In this document: positions 41,057 to 50,700 of the stretch, in pieces
Position numbering within the stretch: the stretch's first letter is position 1
How the letters are laid out: each line of letters opens with the position of its first letter
The notes under the pieces: model-generated
The model's input: only the letters and a program-made list of their open reading frames with translations
Told to the model about the DNA's origin: nothing
Database searches by the model: none
Program-made: the position numbers and the translations under genes
Assembly: GCF_030167915.1 (NCBI RefSeq)
Contig: NZ_JARGNB010000004.1
Coordinates: 248,001-312,000 of the forward strand
DNA length: 64,000 bases
Origin: Aquabacterium humicola
GTDB taxonomy: Bacteria > Pseudomonadota > Gammaproteobacteria > Burkholderiales > Burkholderiaceae_C
Reading direction: 5' to 3'

Positions 41057-41078
41057 TCATCGGCGCCGGCGCCGATGA
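41057..41078. promoter_or_regulatory. Perfect 22-bp palindrome in the doxX-lysR divergent promoter
   Basis: Two 11-bp arms, TCATCGGCGCC and its exact complement, meet with no spacer. It is 12 bases upstream of the LysR start and 40 bases upstream of the doxX start. It is a strong candidate operator for the LysR protein, though LysR sites more often have a spaced T-N11-A form. Confidence 0.65.
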
Positions 41079-41090
41079 AAATGGGCGTCC

Positions 41091-41993
41091 ATGAACTCAT
41101 CGATTGCATCGACGCCCAGGCCGACGCTGCACCCCCGCGACCTCGAGCTGGTGCTCGCGCTGGTGCGCGGCGGCACCCTGGCCGAAGGCGCACGGGGGCT
41201 CGGCCAGGACCTGTCGACGGTGTTCCGCGCGTTGAAGCGCCTGGAGCAGCGCCTGGGGCTCACGCTGTTCGAGCGCGGCCGGCTCGGCCTGGTGCCGGGC
41301 GAGCTCGCGCTGGCCCTGGCGAAGAGCGCCGAAGCCGTCGAGGACGAGCTCGACCGCGCCGAAGCGCTGCTGCAGCCGGGCGAACGACGGCTTTCCGGCA
41401 CCTTGCGCGTGACGACCACCGACACGCTGCTGGTCGGCCTGGTGCTGCCGCTGGTGGCCGACTTCCGCGCCACCTTCCCGCAGCTGCGGCTCGAGTTCAT
41501 CGCCAGCAACCAGCTCGCCAGCCTGAGCCGCCGGGAGGCCGACGTCGCGATCCGCGCGACCACCCGGCCGCCGGAGCACCTCGTCGGCGCGCGGCTCGGC
41601 GCCATCCGCTCGGCGCTGTTCGCGCACCGTTCGCTGCTGCCGGCGCCGCCGGCCAGGCCCGATGCGGCGCTGCTGCCCTGGGCATCGCCCGATGCCGACG
41701 AGTCGCTCGCCGACCACCTGTCGGTGCGCTGGCGGCGGCGCGTCTACCCGCAGGTCGAACCGGTCCTGCGCTGCAACAGCATCCTCGCCATCGCGCAGGC
41801 GGTGCGCTGCGGGGCGGCCATCGGCGTCGCGCCGCGCTTCCTGCTGCAGGACCAGCCGGACATCGTCGCGCTGACCGGCGACGAGCCGGCGCTGGACACC
41901 GAGCTGTGGCTGCTGACGCACCCCGACGTGCGCCACCTGCGGCGCATCAAGGTGTTCTTCGACTTCGTGCGGGAGCGGCTGGTGCTGCCGTGA
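41091..41993 (+). CDS. LysR-family transcriptional regulator
   Basis: Regulator of 300 residues. The N-terminal helix-turn-helix covers about residues 14-72 (LELVLALVRGGTLAEGARGLGQDLSTVFRALKRLE in two parts, LFERGRLGLVPG). The rest is the two-lobed effector-binding domain. It is transcribed away from doxX-gst and most likely controls that operon and itself. The effector is unknown. Confidence 0.92.
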   Translation: MNSSIASTPRPTLHPRDLELVLALVRGGTLAEGARGLGQDLSTVFRALKRLEQRLGLTLFERGRLGLVPGELALALAKSAEAVEDELDRAEALLQPGERRLSGTLRVTTTDTLLVGLVLPLVADFRATFPQLRLEFIASNQLASLSRREADVAIRATTRPPEHLVGARLGAIRSALFAHRSLLPAPPARPDAALLPWASPDADESLADHLSVRWRRRVYPQVEPVLRCNSILAIAQAVRCGAAIGVAPRFLLQDQPDIVALTGDEPALDTELWLLTHPDVRHLRRIKVFFDFVRERLVLP

Positions 41994-42042
41994 CGTGCTG
42001 CGCGATGGCCGCGTACTTCAGGTGCAAGCGATGCCGGCCGCT

Positions 42043-43905
42043 TCAGCCGGTCAGCACGCGCAGGATCTCGCGTCCGTAGGCCTCGAGCTTCTTCGCGCCG
42101 ACGCCGGAGATGCCGGCCAGCGCGTCCATCGATTCCGGTGCCTCGCGCGCCATCTCGGCCAGCGTCGCGTCATGGAAGACGATGTACGCGGGCAGGTTGT
42201 GCTCCTTCGCGACCTCGGCACGCCAGGCCTTCAGCGCGGCGAAGCGCTGCAGGCCGGGCTCGTCCAGCGGCAGCGGCGGCGGCTTGTCGGCCGCGCCCGC
42301 ACCGCGGCTCGAACGGCTCGACTTGCCACGCTTCGGCGGCTCGCTCGGCACGCGCAGCAGCACGTCCACCTCGCCCTTGAGCACCGCGCGCGCCGATTCG
42401 GTCAGCTCCAGCGTGTTGTACTCGCCTTCGGCGCGCACATGGCCCAGCGCGATCAGCTGCCGCAGCACGCCGCGCCACTGCTGCTCGGCCAGGTCGGCGC
42501 CGATGCCGAAGGTCGACAGGCGATCGTGCTGGTGCTGCGTGACCTTGTCGGTGAGCTTGCCGCGCAGCACGTCGATCAGGTGGCCCGAGCCGAAGCTGAT
42601 GCCGCCGTGCTGGCGGAAGCGGTAGATGCACGACAGCGCCTTGCGCGCCGCCTCGGTGCCGTTCCACACCGCGGGCGGGTTCAGGCAGTTGTCGCAATTC
42701 CCGCAGGGCTCGCTGTGTTCGCCGAAATACGCCAGCAGCCGCACGCGCCGGCAGTCGTGCGCCTCGGCCAGCGCCAGCAGCGCATCGAGCTTGGCACGCT
42801 GCAGGCGCTTGAAGTCGTCGCCGGCCGGGCTCTCGTCGATCATGCGGCGCTGGTTGACGACATCGACCAGGCCATAGGCCATCCACGCGTCGGCCGCCGC
42901 GCCGTCGCGGCCGGCGCGGCCGGTCTCCTGGTAGTAGCCCTCGATGTTCTTCGGCAGGTCCAGGTGCGCGACGAAGCGCACGTCGGGTTTGTCGATGCCC
43001 ATGCCGAAGGCGATGGTCGCGACCATCACCAGCCCGTCCTCGCGCAGGAAGCGGTCCTGGTGGCGCTTGCGCACGTCGGCGTCGAGGCCCGCGTGGTACG
43101 GCAGCGCGGCGATGCCTTCGGCGCTCAGCCACGCGGCGGTCTCCTCGACCTTCTTGCGGCTCTGGCAGTAGACGATGCCGGCGTCGCCCTCGTGCTCGTC
43201 GCGCAGGAAGCACAGCAGCTGCTTCTTCGCCTCGTCCTTCTCGACGATGGTGTAGCGGATGTTCGGCCGGTCGAAGCTGGCGACGAACTGGCGCGCACCG
43301 TTCAGCGCGAGGCGCTCGACGATGTCGGCGCGGGTGTGCGCGTCCGCGGTGGCCGTCAGCGCGATGCGCGGCACGTCGGGGAATCGTTCGTGCAGCTGCG
43401 ACAGGCCGAGGTACTCCTCGCGGAAGTCGTGGCCCCACTGGCTGACGCAATGCGCCTCGTCGATCGCCACCAGGCTCAGGAGGCCGCGCTCGTTCAGCGA
43501 GTCGAGCATCGCGAGGAAACGCGGCGTCAGGATGCGCTCGGGCGCCGCGTACAGCAGCACCAAGCGGCCGCCGAGCAACTCGCGCTCGATGCGGCGGGCT
43601 TCGTCGCCTTCGAGCGTCGAGTTGAGGAAGGCGGCATGCACGCCGGCTTCTTCCAGCGCGCCGACCTGGTCGTGCATCAGCGCGATCAGCGGGCTGACGA
43701 CCAGCGTGACGCCGCGGCCCTGGCGGTGGCGCTGGATCGCCGGCACCTGGTAGCACAGGCTCTTGCCGCCGCCGGTGGGCATCAGCACCAAGGCATCGCC
43801 GCCGCCGCCGACGTGCGCGACGATGTCCGCCTGCTGGCCGCGGAAGGCCGGATAACCGAACACCTCGTTCAGGATGTCGAGCGGGGCGGTCGTATCGGCG
43901 GGCAT
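42043..43905 (-). CDS. recQ: ATP-dependent DNA helicase RecQ
   Basis: 3'-5' helicase of 620 residues. Motifs: [17 protein letters not shown] (motif 0), [14 protein letters not shown] (Walker A), [19 protein letters not shown] (DEAH plus aromatic loop), ALTATA, and [13 protein letters not shown]. The RQC zinc site lies in [12 protein letters not shown] and CGNCDNC, and an HRDC domain forms the C terminus. I take ATG at 43905; a TTG nine bases upstream is in frame. A poly-Ser/Arg/Lys stretch with [13 protein letters not shown] lies between the RQC and HRDC domains. Confidence 0.97.
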   Translation of the reverse strand: MPADTTAPLDILNEVFGYPAFRGQQADIVAHVGGGGDALVLMPTGGGKSLCYQVPAIQRHRQGRGVTLVVSPLIALMHDQVGALEEAGVHAAFLNSTLEGDEARRIERELLGGRLVLLYAAPERILTPRFLAMLDSLNERGLLSLVAIDEAHCVSQWGHDFREEYLGLSQLHERFPDVPRIALTATADAHTRADIVERLALNGARQFVASFDRPNIRYTIVEKDEAKKQLLCFLRDEHEGDAGIVYCQSRKKVEETAAWLSAEGIAALPYHAGLDADVRKRHQDRFLREDGLVMVATIAFGMGIDKPDVRFVAHLDLPKNIEGYYQETGRAGRDGAAADAWMAYGLVDVVNQRRMIDESPAGDDFKRLQRAKLDALLALAEAHDCRRVRLLAYFGEHSEPCGNCDNCLNPPAVWNGTEAARKALSCIYRFRQHGGISFGSGHLIDVLRGKLTDKVTQHQHDRLSTFGIGADLAEQQWRGVLRQLIALGHVRAEGEYNTLELTESARAVLKGEVDVLLRVPSEPPKRGKSSRSSRGAGAADKPPPLPLDEPGLQRFAALKAWRAEVAKEHNLPAYIVFHDATLAEMAREAPESMDALAGISGVGAKKLEAYGREILRVLTG

Positions 43906-44087
43906 GGACGGCAAGGGGGCAGGCGAGGGAGCGGGGCGGGGCGGGGCGGATTGTCGCTGGCGCGCATGATCGGCCGTCCGTGACCCGGCCGACCATCCCC
44001 CTGAAGGGCGAATGCGTCACGCAGCGGCCGGATTACGCACCGCCACGCGGCGGGCGACGCGATCGGTGGCCTAGACTGCCGGCCGAC

Positions 44088-45293
44088 ATGACCGAGCACG
44101 ATCCCGGCGGCCCGCCCAGCGCGCCACCGCCGGACACCACCGCCGCCGAACGCAACCGCCGCGCCAACAGCGATTTCCTGTCGCGCATCAGCCACGAGCT
44201 GCGCACGCCGCTCAACGGCGTGCTGGGCTTCGCGCAGCTGCTGCAGCAGCGCGCGGACGAGCTGCCGGACTGGACGGCCGAACCGCTGCGCCAGATGCGC
44301 CAGGCCGGCGACCACCTGCTGACGCTGATCGACGACCTGCTCGACCTGGCGTCGATCGAGTCGGGCGCGCTGCGCCTGCAGATGCAGCCGCTGGCACTGG
44401 ACGCGGTGGCCACCGAGGCGCTGCAGCTCGTGGCACCGCAGGCGCTGGCCGCCGGCGTGGTGCTGCGGCCCTGGGCCCCGTGCGGCGCCTGGGTCGAGGC
44501 CGATCCGACGCGCCTGCGCCAGGTGCTGCTGAACCTGCTCGGCAACGCGATCCGGTACAACCGGCCCGGCGGAGACGTGCAGCTGCGCTGCAGCATCCCC
44601 GCTGGCGGCGCGACGCTGGAGGTCCAGGTGATCGACAGCGGCCCCGGCATCGATGCCGCACGCCGCGCCGCGTTGTTCCAACCGCTGGTGCGCCTGGGCA
44701 CCGAGATCCAGCCGGCCGGCAGCGGGCTGGGGCTGACGATCGCACGCCACCTCGCCGAAGCGATGGGCGGCGCGCTGGACATCGCCCCACCGGCGGGCAC
44801 CGCCGGCACCGACGTGCGCGTGCGCCTGCGCCAGGTCGCGCCGCGTCAGGCGGCCGCCGCGCCAGCGCTGTCCGCCGCCGCTGCCGGTGCAGACCGCGCC
44901 TGCGACGTGCTCTACATCGAGGACCACCCGGTCAACGCGATGCTGGTGCGCGAAGCGCTGGCGATGCAGCAGCCATGCCACCGGCTGCGCATCGCCGAGA
45001 CCGGCGAAGAGGGCCTGGTGATGGTCGGGCAGGCGCCACCCGACGTCGTGCTGCTGGACCTGAACCTGCCCGGCGCCGACGGTTACGCGGTGCTCGCGCG
45101 GCTGCGTGCCGACCCGACGACCGCGCGGCTGCCCTGCATCGCCGTGTCGGCCGACGCGATGCCGGAGGAACTGGCACGCGCGCGCGCCGCCGGCTTCGAC
45201 GACTACTGGACCAAGCCGCTGGCGATGGTGGGGCTGGCCGAGCGCATCGCGGCGGTCGCGGCCGGCACCGCCGCGGGCTTCCCGCGGGGCTGA
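44088..45293 (+). CDS. Soluble hybrid histidine kinase-response regulator
   Basis: Protein of 401 residues with no membrane helix and no visible sensory domain. The phospho-acceptor helix FLSRISHELRTPLNGVLGFAQ starts near residue 28. The ATPase domain has LLNLLGNAIRYNRPGG, DSGPGID and GSGLGLTIARHL. A C-terminal receiver has YIEDHPVNAMLV, phospho-acceptor in VVLLDLNLPG and the K-P-L lysine. Such minimal hybrids usually receive a signal from a partner. The ATG at 44088 is preferred to a GTG 108 bases upstream. Confidence 0.88.
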   Translation: MTEHDPGGPPSAPPPDTTAAERNRRANSDFLSRISHELRTPLNGVLGFAQLLQQRADELPDWTAEPLRQMRQAGDHLLTLIDDLLDLASIESGALRLQMQPLALDAVATEALQLVAPQALAAGVVLRPWAPCGAWVEADPTRLRQVLLNLLGNAIRYNRPGGDVQLRCSIPAGGATLEVQVIDSGPGIDAARRAALFQPLVRLGTEIQPAGSGLGLTIARHLAEAMGGALDIAPPAGTAGTDVRVRLRQVAPRQAAAAPALSAAAAGADRACDVLYIEDHPVNAMLVREALAMQQPCHRLRIAETGEEGLVMVGQAPPDVVLLDLNLPGADGYAVLARLRADPTTARLPCIAVSADAMPEELARARAAGFDDYWTKPLAMVGLAERIAAVAAGTAAGFPRG

Positions 45294-45451
45294 CGGCGCT
45301 CCCCTCGAAAGGGTGAACCCCCATCGGGGCGAAGGCGTCGGTCGGGCGCCGCTGGATATCATCGCCGACGTGGGATCTGCGCGGCGCGTCTGATTACAGC
45401 GCCGCACCCTTCGACGCAGTCCCCGTACCCCACCAGCAGGAGCGCCTCGCC

Positions 45452-45976
45452 ATGGCATCAGTCAACAAAGTCATCCTCGTCGGCAACCTGGGGCGCGACC
45501 CCGAGGTCCGCTACACGCCCAACGGCAGCGCAGTCTGCAACTTCAGCATCGCGACGACCCGCAACTGGAAGAACAAGGAATCCGGCGAGCGCCAGGAAGA
45601 AACCGAATGGCACCGCATCGTGCTGTTCGACCGCCTCGCCGAGGTTGCCGGCGAATACCTGAAGAAGGGGCGCTCGGTCTACATCGAAGGCCGCCTGCGC
45701 ACCCGCAAGTGGACCGACAAGGACGGCATCGAGAAATACACCACCGAGGTCTACGGCGAGCAGATGCAGTTGCTCGGCGGCCGTGAAGGCGGCGGTGGTG
45801 GGGGTGGCGGCGGCTACGGCGGCGAGGACTACGAAGGCGGTGGCGGCGGTGGTGGCGAGAGCGCCCCGCGCCGCAGCGCCCCGGCCGCCCGCGCGCCCTC
45901 GGCCGCGCCGCAGCAGCGGCCGGCGCAGAAGTCGAGCACCGGCTTCGACGACATGGACGACGACATCCCGTTCTGA
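45452..45976 (+). CDS. ssb: Single-stranded DNA-binding protein
   Basis: SSB of 174 residues. The N-terminal OB fold starts [21 protein letters not shown] glycine-rich disordered linker (about 110-140) is encoded by G-rich DNA with several GGCGG/GGTGG runs. The acidic partner-binding tip D-D-D-I-P-F is intact. CAGGAG precedes the ATG at 45452. It stands alone here rather than divergent from uvrA as in E. coli. Confidence 0.98.
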   Translation: MASVNKVILVGNLGRDPEVRYTPNGSAVCNFSIATTRNWKNKESGERQEETEWHRIVLFDRLAEVAGEYLKKGRSVYIEGRLRTRKWTDKDGIEKYTTEVYGEQMQLLGGREGGGGGGGGGYGGEDYEGGGGGGGESAPRRSAPAARAPSAAPQQRPAQKSSTGFDDMDDDIPF

Positions 45977-46005
45977 CGCCACGAGCCGCCCGCGCGCCGA
46001 GCGCG

Positions 46006-46998
46006 TCAGCGCACGCCCGGCGCCGGTTCGGCCAGGAAGTCGCGCACGAGGTCCAGGCTGCGCTGCGGCTGGTCGTTGAACATGAAGTGGCCCGCGTCGG
46101 GCACCGTCGCCAGCCGCGCATGGCGGAAGTGGCGCAGATGACGGGCCTGGTGCGCCGGCCCGACCACCTGGTTGCAGGCGCCGGCCAGCAGCAGCACGCC
46201 GCCCTCGAAGGCCTCGGCGCCGCGGCGGAAATCCAGGCCGGCGAAAAAGGCCGGTTCGCGCCGCATGCGGCCGATCGTCGCCTCGAAGTTCGGGCTGCCG
46301 AAGCGCCAGGCCTGCAGCGGCGGCGCCCGGCCCTCGCACATCTGCGCGCGGCCCTGGGTCAGCGGCAGGATCTGCATCAGGAAGAAGTCGTCGCGCGCGT
46401 AGGCGTCGCCGCCGGTGCGCACGAACCACTTCTTCAGCCACGCGGTCGCGAAGCCCCAGATCACCGCCGGGCCCGGCCCACCTGCGGACACCATCGCATC
46501 GGCCGTCGACGCATCGAGGAAGGCCGGCTCGGCCAGCACCATCTTCGCCACCTTGCGCGGATGCGCGCCGGCATAGGCCGACGCGAGCATCGCGCCCCAC
46601 GAGTGGCCGAGCAGGTGCACCGGCCGGCCGCGGCCGAAGTGCTCGACGAACCGATCGAGGTCGGCGACGAAGCTGTCCAGCGTGATGGTGCCGGCCGGCA
46701 CGCGCGGCGACAGCCCGGTGCCGCGCTGGTCGTAGAAGACGACGCGCCAGCCGTCGTCGGCCAGCGCCTTCAGCGGCAGCAGGTAGCGGTAGTCCGCGCC
46801 CGGCCCGCCGTGCAGCACGATGACCACCGGCCGGTCCTCCGCGCCGAAGGCCTCGGCATGGAAGCGGTAGCCGTCCAGCACCACGGCCGGCAGGCTCGGG
46901 TCGCGGTCGACCGTCTCGGGCAGCGTGAAGCCGGTGGTCAGCAGCCACGCGGGCAGCGCGAGCAGCAGCGTGGCGAGCGGGCGGATGAAAGAGCGCAT
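46006..46998 (-). CDS. Exported alpha/beta hydrolase (proline iminopeptidase-like)
   Basis: Protein of 330 residues with an N-terminal hydrophobic signal or anchor (residues about 6-26). The alpha/beta fold shows the oxyanion motif HGGPGADYRY, FYDQRGTGLSP, nucleophile serine in LLGHSWGAMLAS and the catalytic histidine in VPDAGHFMFND. The HGGPG motif is typical of proline iminopeptidases and related esterases, but the substrate is not assigned. It is divergent from the Crp-family gene. Confidence 0.85.
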   Translation of the reverse strand: MRSFIRPLATLLLALPAWLLTTGFTLPETVDRDPSLPAVVLDGYRFHAEAFGAEDRPVVIVLHGGPGADYRYLLPLKALADDGWRVVFYDQRGTGLSPRVPAGTITLDSFVADLDRFVEHFGRGRPVHLLGHSWGAMLASAYAGAHPRKVAKMVLAEPAFLDASTADAMVSAGGPGPAVIWGFATAWLKKWFVRTGGDAYARDDFFLMQILPLTQGRAQMCEGRAPPLQAWRFGSPNFEATIGRMRREPAFFAGLDFRRGAEAFEGGVLLLAGACNQVVGPAHQARHLRHFRHARLATVPDAGHFMFNDQPQRSLDLVRDFLAEPAPGVR

Positions 46999-47057
46999 GG
47001 CGGGGTCGGCGGCTGTGGACAGGCGCGCATCATCGGAATCCGCCCGCAGGGCCGCCA

Positions 47058-47069
47058 TATCATTTGATA
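47058..47069. promoter_or_regulatory. Short palindrome in the hydrolase/Crp-family divergent promoter
   Basis: TATCATTTGATA is a perfect 5-bp inverted repeat with a two-base centre, an unusually AT-rich patch three bases before the Crp-family start and 60 bases before the hydrolase start. It may be an autoregulatory site or a -10 region. Confidence 0.35.
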
Positions 47070-47072
47070 ACC

Positions 47073-47675
47073 ATGGATGACGCCGACCGCGCCGCGGTGC
47101 TGGCCATCGCGCGGTCGATCGCACCGCTCGACGAGACGGCCTTCGACAGCGTGCTGCGCACGATGCAATGCCGTGCACTCGCCGCCGGCGACACGCTGCT
47201 GCGCGCCGGCGACCACGATCCGCCGGAGGTCTTCGTGCTCGAGGGCATGCTGCGGACCAGCGTCGCCGATGCCGAGGGCCGCGAGGTCACCCTGGCCTTC
47301 CACACCGGCCCGGGCGTGCTGATGCCGGCGATCACGCGCCTGGCGGGCGATCGTTCGCGCGTCGATTGCACGGCGATGACGCCGGCGCGCGTCGCGGCCT
47401 TCCCGAGCGATGCGCTGCTGCAGTGCATGCTGGCGCATCCGGTCGTGCAGCGCTGGGGCGATGCCGTGCTGCGCGCCGAGCTGATGCGGCGTGCCGATCG
47501 CGAATGGTCGCTGGCGGCGCTGCCGGCGGCGCGGCGCCTGCGCGACCTGCGTCGCCTGCACCCCGGCCTGGAGGACCAGGTGGCGCACCACCACATCGCG
47601 AGTTATCTCGGCATCACGCCGGTGAGCCTGAGCCGGCTGCGGGCGCAGCTGCGGCGGGCGGTGCCGGGCGACTGA
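47073..47675 (+). CDS. Crp/Fnr-family transcriptional regulator
   Basis: Regulator of 200 residues. The cyclic-nucleotide-binding beta-roll spans about residues 25-110 (LAAGDTLLRAGDHDPPEVFVLEGML in part). The C-terminal helix-turn-helix has HHIASYLGITPVSLSRLRAQL. The N terminus lacks the cysteines of an oxygen-sensing FNR. The cAMP pocket is not clearly conserved, so the ligand is unknown. ATG at 47073 is chosen over a TTG nine bases earlier. Confidence 0.88.
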   Translation: MDDADRAAVLAIARSIAPLDETAFDSVLRTMQCRALAAGDTLLRAGDHDPPEVFVLEGMLRTSVADAEGREVTLAFHTGPGVLMPAITRLAGDRSRVDCTAMTPARVAAFPSDALLQCMLAHPVVQRWGDAVLRAELMRRADREWSLAALPAARRLRDLRRLHPGLEDQVAHHHIASYLGITPVSLSRLRAQLRRAVPGD

Positions 47676-47688
47676 CGCCGAACGAAAA

Positions 47689-47712
47689 ACGCGGGCCACG
47701 AAGGGCCCGCGT
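47689..47712 (-). terminator. Intrinsic terminator of the Oar-like receptor gene
   Basis: Read on the minus strand, stem ACGCGGGCC / GGCCCGCGT with a six-base loop is followed by TTTTCGTTC. It lies 52 bases after the receptor stop. A second hairpin, CGGGCC / GGCCCG at 47730-47751 followed by TTCTTCTTGTT on the plus strand, may terminate the Crp-family gene. Confidence 0.8.
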
Positions 47713-47763
47713 CGAACGCTCTCGCGAAGCGGGCCACCTGGCGGCGGCCCGTTCTTCTTGTTG

Positions 47764-50700
47764 TTAGAACTCGTACTTCAGCGTGACCTGCACGGCCCAC
47801 TGGGACTCGCCCTTGGCCTGGCGGGTCTGCAGGTCTTCCAGCGGGATCACGTTGTAGACGTACTTGCCGTCGCGCATGCCGGCGTAGCGGACGAAGCTGC
47901 GGGCTTGGCCGCCGCTGGACTGGAAGCCAACCTCGTCGATACGGCCCCAACGGCGGTCGAGCAGATTGCCCAGGTTCAGGATGTCGAAGCTGATCACCCC
48001 TTTGTGTCCGGACATGAAGCCGGGCACTTCCTGGGAGACCCGCAGGTCAAAGCTGTTGGTGAACGGCGAAAAGCTGCCATTGCGCTTCGTGACGCCGCCG
48101 CGCGAGCGCGTCAGTTCCGGGTAACGGTGCACCGTGTCCCAGAAAGCCGCTTCGGCAGCCGCGGCACTCGGGAAGGTCCCGCTGGCGAAGATGACTTCGC
48201 CCGACCCCGGTGCAGTCGGGATGTACATCAGGTCGTTGCCTGCGAGGCCATCGCCGTTGGCGTCGTTGTCGAACGTCCAGCTGTACGGCTTGCCCGTGCG
48301 CCCTTCGTAGAACAGGCCGACGCTGGTCTTGTACTTGCCGATGAACGCCTGGGACCAAGTCAGTGATGCACTGACGCGATCACGGACCAGGTAGGGCGAG
48401 TTGGCCGCCACTTCCTCATTCGGGTTGAGCGATGACCGCGCTGCCCAGTTCGAGTTCGACACCGACGAGGTCAGCGGGCTGACTTCCTTGGCCCGAGCGC
48501 GGGTATAGGCGAGCTGCCAGCCGAGGCCAGCCGCCGCGGGTTGCGACAGGGACATCGTCAACGAATCGGCGCTGCCCTTGCCTGTCTTCGAAGCGAGCAG
48601 GACGTTCGCGTAACTGGCGTTGTTCAGAGCGCGGTTGCGAACCGAGCAGGTGCTGACGGCATTGCCGTTGCGATCCCAGCACGCCGGGTCGTAACCCGTC
48701 GCACCGTAGAACAGATCACGCCCATCCGGACCAGTGCGCGTCGGGGCGCCGAGGTTCAGGTGCCGGTAGTAGATCCCCTGCTTGGTATCCGTGTGCAGCC
48801 ACTCGGCGCCGGCCACCAGACCGCCCCAAGGCAGCTCGGCGTCATAGGCCAGGTTCATCTTCCATACCGACGGCTGACCCAGCCCCTTCTCGATGAAATC
48901 GACGTTGGCGGCCGGCGCGGCGCCGGGCAAGCTGGTCGGCTGCTTGGTCGGGTCGGGGTTGAAGATGCCGTTGTCGTTCGTGTTCACGCAGGGCGCGAAC
49001 GTGCCGCCACAACCGATGAAGCGCGTCGCGATGCCGGTATTCGAGTACGGATTCGACAGCCAGACCGTCGCCGCGGCCCCCTGGAACAGACCGATGCCCC
49101 CGCGCACCTGCTGCCGCCGCTTGTCGGTGGTGTCGAGGTTGTAGTTGAACCCGAAGCGCGGCTGCACGAGCTTCTCGCCATCCAGCGTCACCGAGTTGTC
49201 GAGACCGAAGCCGCCCGTCTGCCGGGTGTTTGTCTGCACGTTGGCTGCCACCATCGGCGCCGCGGCCGCCGCGTTGTAAAGCGGCTTGTCGCCGGTGGTG
49301 GTGATGTCGATGCGCACGCCGCCGGTCAGCGTCAGCTGCTTGTTGACCTTCCAGGTGTCCTGCGCGAACAGTCCGGTGTCCGTGATGCTCCAGCGGGCGA
49401 CGCCGTCGTCGATCGTCTTGCCGGAGAACGGCGCTTGCACCTGAAACTGCGCGACGCGACCACGCTGGAAGTTCTCCAACAGAGCCGCCTCGACCTGCGC
49501 TGCGGTTGCATTGCCGCAAGACAGCGCCGCCCCGTTGTTGAACCGATAGGTGAAGTTCGGATTGGTCGCCGGGTTGGCGTCCAGGCAGCGGAACGTGTAG
49601 TTGCCGTAGACGTCCTGCAGGAATGCGTTGTAGATGGTGTTCTCGACGATATCAGCGCCGAACTTGAGTTCGTGCGGGCCGGTCGTCCAGGTTGCACCGA
49701 GGTAGGCGTCGTTGGTCTTGGTCTTCAACGCATTGAAGTGGCGGCTACGCTCGGTTCCCGCAAACAGCGTCCGGTTGCTCTGCACCGACGACGGCGTGCC
49801 AGGCGGCAGCGCGCCGGTGAAGTTCAGACCGATCTGCGGCATCGACACGCTGTTGATCGTGATGCTGTCGTACTTGCGGTTCGAGACTTTCAGCTCGGTC
49901 GAGAAGTTCGGCGTCCAGTCCGCGAACCACTGACCGACGACCGTCTCGATCACGTCGTTGAGGTCGTGCCAGTTCGTATTGAACGACAGCGCCGTCGGCG
50001 TGATGTTGTTCAACGACGGATCGATCTGATCGGTCTTCGTGTACCGCACATTGGCGCGGTGGTCGTCGTTGATGTTCCAGTCAAGCTTCAGCAACGTGTC
50101 CTTGACGGTCGTCTTGAGCTTGCCAGGGGCCTCGATGCTGCCGAAGTCGAGGTTGTAGGTCGACTTCGCAATCTGCGCGGCGCTTGCGATCGCCGAGCTC
50201 GTGATGCCGACGTTGGTCTTGGCTCCTCCGAGCGGCCCGAACTCAGGCGCGGCCTTGCTGGACAGGAGTTCCTCGTAGCCGACGAAGAAGAAGAGCTTGT
50301 CCTTGACGATGGGGCCGCCGAGTACAAAGCCCCTGAGCGTCTCAGTGAAGTTCGGCGCACCGGAGAACGTGTCATTGGTGCGGTTGTAGCGATCGCCGGA
50401 CAGGTGATCGTCGTCGCGATAGGTGTGGAACACCGAGCCATGAACCTCGTTCGTGCCTGACTTCGTGACGGCGTTGATATTGCCGCCAACATAGCCCTTC
50501 TGGGTCACGTCGTAGTTCGAAACATTGATCTGCACCGACTGGATCGCATCCAGCGAGATCGGCTGCTTCAAGGTCGGCAGGTTGTTGGCCTTCAGCCCGA
50601 AGGTGTCGCTGATGTTGACGCCGTCGACGGTCACCGAATTGAAGCGCGAGTTCTGACCGGCGATCGAGATTTCGCCGCGCTCCTTGTCGGTCTGCGATAC

